A stretch of DNA of 64,000 nucleotides. Origin: Verrucomicrobiaceae bacterium UBA1938. Its GTDB lineage: Bacteria; Verrucomicrobiota; Verrucomicrobiia; Verrucomicrobiales; Verrucomicrobiaceae. Made by a program: the position numbers and the translations under genes. The notes beneath the pieces are model-generated. The model did not search any database, was not told the DNA's origin, and was given only the letters and a program-made list of their open reading frames with translations. Position 1 is the stretch's first letter. Each line of letters starts with the position of its first letter. Below, piece after piece: positions 17,801 to 29,800 of the stretch. The stretch is taken from NCBI GenBank assembly GCA_002336895.1, contig DDFC01000036.1, positions 104,306-168,305 on the forward strand, given 5' to 3'.

Positions 17801-20800
17801 TGGGCGGCAGCGCCGCGCTGCTGCTGGAGTACGGCACCAACATCAGCGGCATCAACCTGCGCGTGACCAACACCTTCCAGGGCTCCGCCACCGTGCTGCG
17901 CGCCGAGGGCACCAGCCTGAGCACCTGGGGCGGGGACGTCATCCTGGATGTGGCGGATGCGGCAGGCAGCTCTGACTTCCAGTCCTACACCATCACCGCC
18001 CGCAACAACGGCACCCTCTCGCTCTATGGCAACATCTACACCGACCACAACGCCAGCCTCACCAACAGCGACGCCTACGCCGACCCGCCGGTGATCAATA
18101 CCAACTTCAACGGCGAGGCGTTTACGCTGAACCTCTACGGCCAGTACCGCGATGTGGCCACGGGCAACCTCGGAACCGACCCCGCCAACGCCGCCATCAC
18201 CTCCATCTACCGCACCGGAGACTCCGCCACACGGCTGGACGCCAACCACTCGCTGCGCTTTCAGATGACAGGCAGCGATGAAGGCAACGTGAACGTCTTC
18301 CAGCAGTGGGACGCCACCGGCCGCCTGGACCTCAACCGCGGCTACTTCCGCATCTTGTACGACCCGAATGCCGCCGGCAATCAAGGCACAGGCTTCATCA
18401 CCGACGGGGCCAATGCGCTCATCCAGGCCAATGAGTACTTCACACGTCTGGCGCTGGGCACCGATGGAGCGGGCACCGGCACCTACCACAGCCACCTCAT
18501 GCTCACCCGGGACGGGCAGGTGCTGAACTGGTCCAGCCAGATCTATGTGTACAACAACAACCGCGACGGCACGATCAGCCTTGGCGGGGAAAACGAAAAC
18601 GGCACGGTGTACATCGGCTCCCTGGATGGTGCGGCAAACTACTCCATCATCTACGAAAACCAGGGCGGAGACCGTGACCTGCGTTTCCTGCAGGAACGCG
18701 GCGGCACCACGGTGGTCAACGCACGCCTCTATGACAACGGCACGAGTGTGAACTCCAGTGCCAGCGTTGCGGGGCCGGGCACGGTGATCTTTAACGCCAA
18801 TGCCGTGGGAGCTTCCACAGTGGAACGATGGAACTTCATGGGAGGCCAGGCCGTCTGGCAGGGAAATCCAGGAAGCGGCAGCCTGCTGGGCAATGACCGC
18901 TTTGGAGTCTCCACGGCGCAGGCGCTGTTTGGTGGTGGCGAGCTGACTTACATTGGTGACACGGTGGCGAACCGCACAGAAAATCTCACCGGCACCTTCC
19001 GTCTGCTCAACGGCGAATCTGCGATCACCCTCATCTCCGGCACCGGGCGCACCGACACGCTGAACTTTGGCGCCGCCGCCGCCAGCTTCTTCAAAACACA
19101 GGGCGCCACGCTGCGCTTCACCGAAGGTGGAACGGGCACCTCCGTGATCACGCTGCAGGCCACTGGGCTGACAAACACCGGCATCATGTCCTACGCCACC
19201 TACGGCACTGTGCCCGGAGTGGTGACAGACTTTGCCAGCAACGGAGCCTCCGGCTCCTTCTCAGCCTTCACCGGCTATGTGGCTGGTGCTTCAGAGGCAG
19301 ACTACACGGCAGGAAACACAGTGGATGTGACCAGTGACGTGGACTTCACCGGCGCGGCCACGCCGGACAATCTGCGCATCACTGCACCGGTGGGCCTGAC
19401 GCTGGACGGCCAGACAATGACCCTCGGCGGCGGCGCGCTTCTCGTCACGTCCGACAGCGGCGGCCCCATCAGCATCAGCGGTGGTGTGCTCAGCAGCGCC
19501 TTTGACGCGGACCTCGGCGGCAGCGGCACTCTCAGTGACTTGATGATCCAAAACTTTGGCACCGGCGCGCTCACCATCAGCGCGGTCATCGCCGACAATG
19601 GCGGCAGCAGGGTGAACCTGGTGCAGGGCGGCGCCGGCACCACCATCCTCGGCGCGGCCAACACCTACACCGGAGAGACCTACCTCAACAACGGCGTTCT
19701 CAGCATCTCCAGCGAAAGCAATCTCGGCGCCATCAATGGCAGCATCGTGGATCTCGCCCGTGTGAACAATGGCGGCAACGGCACTTCAAGCAATGCCGCT
19801 GCCTACAGCGCCAACACCAATGCGCCGATCATCTTCACCACGGGCAATGCACCGGCAGCGGCCGCCACCGGCACATTTAACTCGAGCTCCACCACAGTCA
19901 CCGCCACGTCCCTGACCGGCGGCGGCTCAGGCTACACCACGGGCGTGTGGGCCAGTCTGGACGACCCCAGCCGGACCACTGAAAATCCCGCTGGTGTGTG
20001 GGCCATCCTCAACAGCGGCAACCTTCACTTTGACGGAGGAACCCTGGCGGTGACGCAGGATGTGACACTGGACGGCGCACGCACCCTGTTCCTGGGCGGG
20101 AATGGCGGCTTTCTTGATGTGACGGACGGCAAGACCCTCACCATCAACGGCTACATCACCAGCGAGGCCAGTCAGATCAGCTCTGCCAATGGCTACACAG
20201 CCAATCAACTGGGCGGAGCCGATGACCCTGCGAGCAACGGCAATCCCGACATCGGAGACCTGACCATCCAGGGAGGAGGCACCGTGGTGCTGACCGGTGC
20301 ACCGGACAACACCATCCGCTCCAACATGTTCAACAGCTACGGTGGCACGACCTGGATCAATCAAGGCACGCTGAAAATTGCAGGCGCAGGTTCCTCCGCT
20401 GTGGGGGCGCTGGGCACGAACCGTTCATGGATCGACGGCACCATCATTGGTGCAGAGGGTACGCTGGAGCTTGCCGCCACCTCGGACCCCTCCATCTATG
20501 AGTGGCTCACCTTCCGCGGTCGTGGTTACCAGGGGCGTGGCAGCATTCTGACCACCGGCACTGCCCGCACTGTGCGGCTGAACGGTCAGATGTTTGTCGA
20601 AGCCGGAATGCTCGTAAACAACAGCAACAGCAGCACCATCCGCTTTGGCGAGCAGGGCGGCGCACTCTATGGCACCGGGGACATTTCACGCATCGGCAAC
20701 GGAGAGTTTCAGTTCTACGTCAACACTCCAGACTGGACGGGGCGTTTTCTCAACGGCAGCGGCAATACGCGCATGTACGGTTCGGGCAGCCTGCAGGGCA

Positions 20801-23800
20801 TGACCTTCATGTCTCTCGACCGCAACACCTACTTTGGCTACGGTGCCGGCAGCACCACCACGGATGAATTCCGTGACCGTCTCAACGACAACCTGAACAT
20901 CTCCATCAACGGCTACTCCAAGATCCGCATGGAAGCAGGCGCGGGCATCTTCTCCGGCATTGAAAAAGTCGGCACTGCCACGGTGAACAGCGGGGTGTTT
21001 AACATCGAGTACGACCTCGGCACCATCACGGTGAACGGAGCCCCGCAGCAGCAGGGAGACTATGCTGGCTGGCACTTCACCGACATCGTGCGCAATCCGG
21101 GCACCATCGTCATCGTGCGCAATCTGGATCCCGGCACGGACATCTCCACCGGCATCACAGACCTCGCCAACCGCGCGCTGGCACTGGTGGACCACGCACC
21201 CACGCTCAGCGGCACCGGAGACGGCGCCAATGGGAACACACCGATCATCGCCGGTTTCTTTGGCGGCACACGCCCGCTGACATTCCTCAACACCACAACT
21301 GGCAACATCTGGGACGAGGACCGCACCTCGCGCTTTCTCATGACCTCCGTGGCGGGTGTTGATCCCATCACGGGAGCGGCGGTGAACTACCTGCGCCCTC
21401 TGTCAGACGCCCCCGGCTCCACCGATTACAAGATCATCTCCGACGCCGGCACCACCTCCGCCTCCGCCGGTCCGCTGGACCTGACCACTGCGGGCATCAG
21501 CGCGGATCAGAACGTGCGCTTTGTGGGCATTATGGACGACTCCATCGGCCACGGCTTCACCTCACGCATCAATTCCGTGCTCACGCTGGACACGGTTTTG
21601 GAGGCAAACTCGGTCACCTTTGCCACTGATGCCACGGCTGCCAACACCAACGGAGCAGGCAACAATGTGAACCTTTACATGACATTGGGAGGTACGCTCA
21701 AGATCAACTCCGGCGTCCTCATGTTTGCCAACATCGGCACGATGGATCGGCTGGGAAATTCCAGCAACACGGGGGTCAACCTGGATGTAAACAACTACAT
21801 CATTGGAGGAAATCTGGACTTCAACGGCAAGGAGGCCATCCTCTACGCAGGCAGTGAATGGGCGCAGTACAACATCTCCGGCAACAGCGCCTATAACAAC
21901 ACCGACAGTGACAACACCACCGCCATCATCCGCAGCAGCATCTACAACACCGGCGGAAACGGTCTGACCAAAACCGGCGCCTCCAGCGTGACTCTGGAAG
22001 CCCCCAACTACTACACCGGGGACACCAGCGTGAACTATGGCAACCTCTACGCCCGCCATGACCAGGCGCTGGGGCAGAGCACGCTTCTCAACGTCACCGG
22101 CGGTGGCAACTTCATCCTGGGCTACAACAGCATCATCAACAATGTGGACCTCAAGGTGGGCCCGATCTCCGGCAACAACCTCGTGCTCTACGGTGAGGGA
22201 GACGGCATGGAGTGGGGTGGCAATGTGATCATCGACAACGTGGACTCGACCGGCAGCGCGGGCGGCTACACACGGAACTTTGTGCCGCGCATCATGGCGG
22301 CCACCTCCAACACGGTGATGCGTGTGGACGGCAACGTGTACGGCGGAGACACCGCAGTCGCCTCCGGGGCGGAGGCCACCTCGCGCATCTTCACCACGCT
22401 CACGGGCGCCTCCTACACCACGCTGAATTTCATGGGGCAGATCCGGGACAAGGCCACCGGAGCCATCAATCTCAGCGCGGGGGATACGCTGAATGACGCC
22501 CTGCGCATGGAGGTGGCCGCCAGCACGGACACCGCCAATGTGCACCTCTACCAGCAATATGACTCCGCCGGCAGGATCAGCATCGTGCGCGGCGTGCTGC
22601 GCTACATGGGCTCCGGAAACTTCTACTCCGACGCCGCAGCGCTGGCGCAGAATCCGGACAGCGATCTCTCCGGCCTGCAGATGGGCGGGCGCTCGCTGAT
22701 CTCCGGAGACGGCACCGGCTCATCAGACGTGTCCTTCTTCCTCCACAATGGCGGGAGCGCCTTCAATCTTTCCAGCTGGAACGTGGGCGTGGACACCTCC
22801 GATCCTGACAACAGCCTGGGCAACGGCAACTACGGCCTGGGAAACACCACCGGCAACACCAGCCTCGGCGGTGAAAACATCAGCGGCACCATCACCTTTG
22901 GCACCGGCACGGGCAGCATCCGCTTCACCCAGGGCACCACGCTGTATGACCGCAATCTGAACCTCTACGCCGCACGCGGTGGCACAGTGGACATGAGGGT
23001 GAACTTCCTGGACGACGGAGATCTGGTGAACTCCTCCATCACCAAGGTGGGCGCGGGCACGATGCGCCTGCTCGGCTCCAGCGCGGGAGACAGCACGGTG
23101 GAGGCGCTGAAGATGCTGGGCGGCACGCTGGTGCTGACCGGCTACGATGTGAATGCCGGACGCCGTGTGGGCAATGGTGCGGCGCTCACGCTCAGCGGCG
23201 GCTACCTCCTCGTGGATGCCACCGCAGGCGCGGCGCAGGAGGACTTTGGCAATCTGACGCTGAACTCCGGAGGCTCGCGCCTGGCCGTGCGTGGCAATGC
23301 CACGGTGAACATCAATTCCGCCATCACGCTGAATCCTGCATCAGGCGTGACCATGGCGTTTGTGGAAAACAACGGCGGTGTCATCAACATCACCGCCCCC
23401 GGCCTCACCACCACGGACGGTGCGCGCTTTGGCTACTGGGCGGTGTATGGCAATGCGCTCGGGCAGGTGACGGACTGGGCCGCACGTGAAGGAACCACCG
23501 GGGTGAAGGCCTTCACCGCCTACGACGTGAACAGCTTTGCCAGCGGCAACAACACCGAGGTCACCACCTCCGCCACGTTTGGCGGGCCCACGGCCGCCAA
23601 CTCCATCAAGTTTGGTGCGGCGGCGGATCTGAATCTTGGCGGCAGCACGCTGACGGTGGAAAACGGCGGCATGCTGGTGAGCTACGCCGTGGGCGGCGCG
23701 GTGAACATCCTCAACGGAACGCTCACCCGCAGCGGAGCGGGAGACATCCTGCTGCACAACTACGGCACGGGCGTCACCACCATCTCGGCCAGCATCACCA

Positions 23801-26800
23801 ACAGCGGAGCCGGGGTGGTGAACCTCGTGACCGGCGGCTCCGGCACGACCGTGCTCAGCGGCACCAACACCTATACTGGAGACACCTACATCAACGGCGG
23901 CACACTGCAGATCTCCAGCGAGTCTCAGCTCGGCGGCATCAGCGGCTCCATCGTACGCCTGGTGCGGGAAAACAGCGGGGGCAACAGCACCGCCGGAAAC
24001 AGCGCCGCGTATTCCAGCCTCACCAATGCGGCCATCGTATTCACAACAGCCAATTCGCCGACAAGTGCTGCTGCCGGATCCTTCAACTCCAACGGCACCG
24101 TTGTCACCGCCACCTCTCTGACCAGCGGCGGCTCCGGCTACTCCACCGGCGTGTGGGTCAATCTGGAAGACCCCGGCAAAACCACGGAGAACAAGGCGGG
24201 TGTCTGGGCCATCCTGGACAGCGGCAACCTGCATATCGACGGCGGCACGCTGGCCGTGACGGATGACATCAACCTGAACGGCGCGCGCACCATCTTCCTG
24301 GGCGCGAGCGCAGGCACCTTCAACATCTCCGCAGGCAAGACCCTGACCGTCAACGGCTACATCACCAGCGACGTCACAGATCCTCCCACCGATGACAACC
24401 CCATCGATCTCACCCGTCCGCTGATCGGCGGGCTCTCCGTCGAAGGCGGCGGCACGCTGGTGCTGACCGGTGCGCCAGACAACACCCTGCGCGAGAACAT
24501 GTACAACGGCTACAACGCCCTGACCATGATCAACAACGGCACGATCAAAATCGCAGGGCTGGCCTCCTCGGCATCGAATGCCCTGGGCACCTTCAGTGGC
24601 TGGGTGGACAGCACCTACATCGGTCCCAATGGCACCCTGGCGCTGAATGTGACCAACGCGGATGTGGGGCTCTACGAATGGCTGACGCTGGACGGGAAAG
24701 GCTACCAGGGTGGCGGCACCATCCAGGCCTACAGCGGCTCTGGCACCGTGCGGTCCTACTATCTGCGCGGCCAGATCAACGTGCTGAGCGACGCGGTTTT
24801 CAATCTTCGCAACGGCAGCAACATCTACCTCAACAGCGGCGGCGGCGAGACATATGGCTCCGCCAGCATCATCAAGATCGGCAATGGTGAGTTCCGCTTC
24901 TACACGAATGAGGCCAATTTCACCGGCAGCTACATCGGAGCCTCCGGCACCACCCGCGTCTATGATGCAGGCCGCATCCTTGGCATGGCCAGCATGACGC
25001 TGGAGCGAAACAGCTTCCTCGGCATGAACGACGACAGCACCACTGCGGATGAGACACGCAGCCGCCTGGGGGATGACATGCCCCTGTTTGCCAACGGCTA
25101 CATCCGCATGCGCATGGAGGCATCCGGCGGTGTGTACTCCGGCATCGAAAAACTCGGTGTGGCCACCGTGCAGGCCGGGCAGCTGGGCATTGAGTTTGAC
25201 ATGGGGGCCACGCTCTCCGGCGGTGTGCCTGTGTTGAAAGGTGAATACATCGGCTGGCACTACACCGAGATCGTGCGCACACCAGGCACCAGCGTGCAGC
25301 TGCGCCTGCTGGACCCAGGACTCGCCTTTGCAGACAAAAACTTCAACGCTGCCGTGCCGTCGAACTCCAACGCCAACATCGCGGTGGTGCAGGTGGACGT
25401 GCTGCCCACGCTCATCGGCACCGGAGACGGCAGCAATGGCAATGCGGCCGTTGTCCCCGGCTTCTATGCCGGCGTGAGGCCGGATTGGATCAACCTGGCA
25501 GGCACCGGCACGATTTTCAATGAAGACTATACCGCCAGCAGGCTCGTGACAGTGGACACCAACAGCGCAGGAGACCACTTCCTGCGTCCTCTGCTCGATT
25601 CTGAGTACAAAGTGTTGGAAAACCCTGACGCCGCGCAGACCACCTCCCTGCGTCTGGAGGACCAGGACATCAGCTCTGACCAAAACCTCAAGATCATTGG
25701 TGTGACGAGCGACTCTGGCATCGGCTCGGGTGAATTTACCAACCGTCGCAATTCCATCCTCACTCTGGGCTCCGTGGCGGCGGACTGCTCCACGCCTGCC
25801 GGTATCAGCATGGTCATCAATTCGCTGACGTTTGCCTCCGACACCTACGGTGCAGGCGTGAATGGAGACGGAAACTTCACCTCCCTCGTCATCGCGGACG
25901 GCGGCACGCTCAAGATCAACTCGGGCAGCATCGTGATGTACAACACCGGGGTGCAGAACATGAACGGCACCGCCTATAATGCGAACCTGAACATGGACAT
26001 CCGCAGCTCCATCAACGGCGGCTCCACGGACTTCAACGCCCAGGAGGCCAATTTCTTCATCGGCAGCATCTGGGTGCATTACAACACCACGGACGCCATC
26101 AATGCCTACAAAGCCACGGACTTTGACAACAACTACTTCATGATGAACTCCAGCATCGTGAACGCGAACGGGCTCACCAAGACAGGTGGTGCCTCGCTCA
26201 TGCTGCAGGCGGTGAACTACTACACCGGAGACACCAGTGTGAACCAGGGCATGCTCTATGCCCGGCATGACAGATCGCTGGGATACAGCACGCGGGTGAA
26301 TGTGACTGGTGCCGGTGGTCTGGCCATCGGTCTGGGGGCCAAGATCTCCGGTGTTGACCTCTATGTGGGCAGCATCTCCGGCGGCAACACCGCGCTGCAG
26401 ATCGAAAACAACTCCGTCTGGGCGGGCAATGTCATCATCGACAACGTGGACTCCGCCGGTGCCACGGCCTACGCGCGCAGCTTTGTGCCTCGCATCTTCA
26501 GCAACACCACTGGCCTGGCCAGCATCGATGGCAACATCTACGGCGGCAGCACGCCCATCGGCTCCGGAGCGCTGACGGACTCCCGCATGTTCAGCACCTA
26601 CACGGGCGCCTTTGGCCTGCTGTATCTTAATGGAGTGGTGCGGGACAACGCCGCAGGCGCGCTCACCGGCCCGGTGGACATCTACAATCAATCCCAGGTG
26701 CTGCGCATGGAGGTGGACGCCAACAACGACGAATCCGCCGTGCAGATCGGCCAGCAGTATGACGCCGCAGGACGTATCCGCCTCATCCGCGGCAGCCTCT

Positions 26801-29800
26801 ACTACAGCGGCAGCGGCAACTTCTACACCAGCGCCGCCGCCACCACGGTGAACGCCTACTCCTCCAATCCGATGATCGGCTTCCAGATGGGCGGCAGGGA
26901 CGTACTCTCCGGGAACGGCACCGGCGCGGCCAACCTGGGCTTCTTCCTGCTCAACAGCGGCTCCGTCTTCAACCTGAACTCCTGGGAGGTGGGCGTGGAG
27001 ACCTACGACCCCAACAACGCCACTGGCAACGGCAACTACGGCCAGGGAAACACCACCGGCAACACCACGCTCGGCGGTGTGAACACCAGCGGCACCGTGA
27101 CCTTTGGCACCGGAGACGGCAGCATCACCTTCACCCAGGCCACTGCGGCTTACACACGCGATCTCGGCCTCTTCGCCGCGGCGGGTGGCACCGTGGATCT
27201 GCGGGTGAACTTTGTGGATGGCGGCAGCCTGGTGGCCTCCTCCATCACCAAGCAGGGCGGCGGCAGGGTCAATCTCCTCGGCTCCAGCGCCGGAGACAGC
27301 ACCGTGGAAGGCGTGAACGTGATGGGCGGCATCCTGGCGATGGCCGGGTATGATGTGAACCTGAACCGCCGTGTGGGCAATGGCGCTGCGCTCACCCTCG
27401 CAGGCGGCACGCTGTTCATGGATGGCAGCGGTGCCTCCTTCACGGAAAACTTTGGCAGCCTCAAGCTCAACCAGGGTGGCAACGGCATCGCCGCCGCTGG
27501 CAATGGCACCTCGCATCTCGGCACCATCAGCATCGCGGGTGCGTCCATCACCCGCGCTGCGGCAGGCACCATCCAGTTCCAGTCCATCGCCGGCGGGATC
27601 ATCAATTTCTCAAACGCCGCCATGAAGAACAAGGCGCGCATCGGCTCGTATGCCACGTACGGCGCCAATGCGGCCTTCACCCCCTACGCCACCGACTGGG
27701 CGGCCACGGATGCCAGCGGCAATGTCATCGCCTACACCGGCTACTCCGCCGACACCTTTGGAGCAGGCCTGCAGACCGATGTGCTGGGCGCCGGTCTCGC
27801 TGCAGCGGCGACAAACTCCGTCCGCTTCAACACCGCTGCGGGCTCGATTTCCACGGGTTCCCTCATCCTCAATGACGGTGGCATGCTCATCACCAGCAAC
27901 TACACCGGCGGCACTCCTGTGGCTGCCGGAGTGGGAGTCACCACCAGCGGCAGCAGCGTGGATCTGCTGATCCACAACTACGCCAGCGGCCAGGTCAACT
28001 TTGACGGCAGCATCAGTGGTGCGCAGAATGTGGTCTTCACCGGCACGGGAGATCTGGCGCTCAATGCGGCTGCCGCCGTGAACAGTGTCGTGGTCAGCAG
28101 CATTACGACGGGCGGCTCCTACACCGTAGCCGTGGACACGACAGGCTTGACGGCAGGCATGGATGTGAGCGGGGCAAACATTGCCGCCGGAACCAAGATT
28201 CTCAGCATTACGGACGCCGGCCATCTGGTGCTGAGCAAAATGGTCACCAGTTCCGGAACCGACAACGTGACGTATTCCACCACCACCTACACTCCCACCA
28301 ACAGCTACACTGGCGCCACTCATGTCACCGGATCGGCCGTCGTCTCGTTCAATTCTCTGGGAGAGTTTGGTTCCACATCCGGGTTCTTTCTCAATGGCGG
28401 AACTCTTCAGTACTCTTCGGCGGGCACCAGCAATACGGCCCTCACCCAGCACATTACGCTGGGCGGTGGCAATGGCATCCTCAGTGTGGCGGATGCAGGC
28501 GGCACGCTTGTTGTTCGTGGAAGCACTTCCAACCAGATATCATCCGAAACGAACAACATCATCGGCGCTTACGGCACCAATAACCCCAATGCCGGTGGCT
28601 TGCAGATCGTGGGCGCGGGCACGGTGCAGTTCGGAGACCGCAGCGCGGCAGCTGCTGCACAGGATCTTCTGGGGGTGGTCAACAATTACACCGGGCTCAC
28701 CATCATCGGTGACGGGGTGAACGCAACGCGGGTGGATATTCAGGGCCAGGGAAATGACAATGACCAGTATTCCGTCTTTGGCAGCACCGGCTCGTGGGCG
28801 GACGCCACCATTGTGCGTAACAATGCCACGATCGAATTTTCCATGAAGCGCGGCGATGGCAGTCGTGACAGTCAAATCCGCTTCCGGGAATGGTTCCAGA
28901 TTGGTGAGCAAGCCGGAGACCAGATCACCTTTGACGGCAGCACCCAGCGCCAGCCCACGCTTGACGGCATACTCAACATCATCGGCGACCTGACCTTCCA
29001 GACGCAGGGCAACCGCTACGGCGATGCGGGCGGCACGGGCAACTCCGAATTCCTCATCAACCCCAACGAAGGGGGCGTGATGGGCACTGGTAACATCATC
29101 AAACTGGGAGACGGAAATCTGCGCTTCTACACCCCTCTGCATGAGTGGACCGGAGACCTTGACGTGCAGGACGGCTTTGTCGGTCTGCAGATGAACAGCG
29201 GTGCCATATTCAACCCCGTCGGCAAGGTGTACTTTGGAGATCCGACGAGTGTCCAGACCTCGACCATCCAGATGCGCATCGAAAACCGTTACTTTGGAAA
29301 CAACACCACGGGAATCGACGCCCCCACCATGGATCTGACTTTCAACCGGGACATCGTGATTCGTGACAACCTCAAGCAGGAGGTCAGAATCGCGGCAGGT
29401 TACTTGCCGGACAGCTCGACGGTCCACTTCACCAATGACATCTACATGGGAACCGGCTCCAGCAGCATTGTCCGCTTCTACTACGAGGACAATAACAACC
29501 TCGACACCGCGCTGGTCGGCCACGTGCAGCAGTCTCTGTTTGACATCACCGGCAGGCTCAGCGGCTCCAACAATCTCTACATTGACGGAAACAACAGCGG
29601 CGGCACCCAGGGCAACGGCGCCACCTTCACCGTCTGGCTGCGCGGGGACAACTCGGCCTACAGCGGCCTCATCACCATCGGTGCGGACAATGGCACCGCC
29701 GCCAACCCAGGACGTAATGCCACGCTGCGCATCGGCGATGTGAATGCCCTCGGCGTGAATAATACCGTCGGTTTCCGCAATTACGGAACACTCCAACTGG

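Noticed and set aside
23341..27516. 1,391-codon open frame on the minus strand inside the giant gene
   Set aside because: It is antisense to the repeat modules and arises from the giant gene's codon bias. The product is a low-complexity Gly/Val/His/Ala string with no signal or domain, and similar frames appear at 16078-18495 and 28540-29796.
17047..29200. Assembly duplication artefact
   Set aside because: The three modules differ widely at DNA and protein level, so they cannot be simple copies made during assembly.
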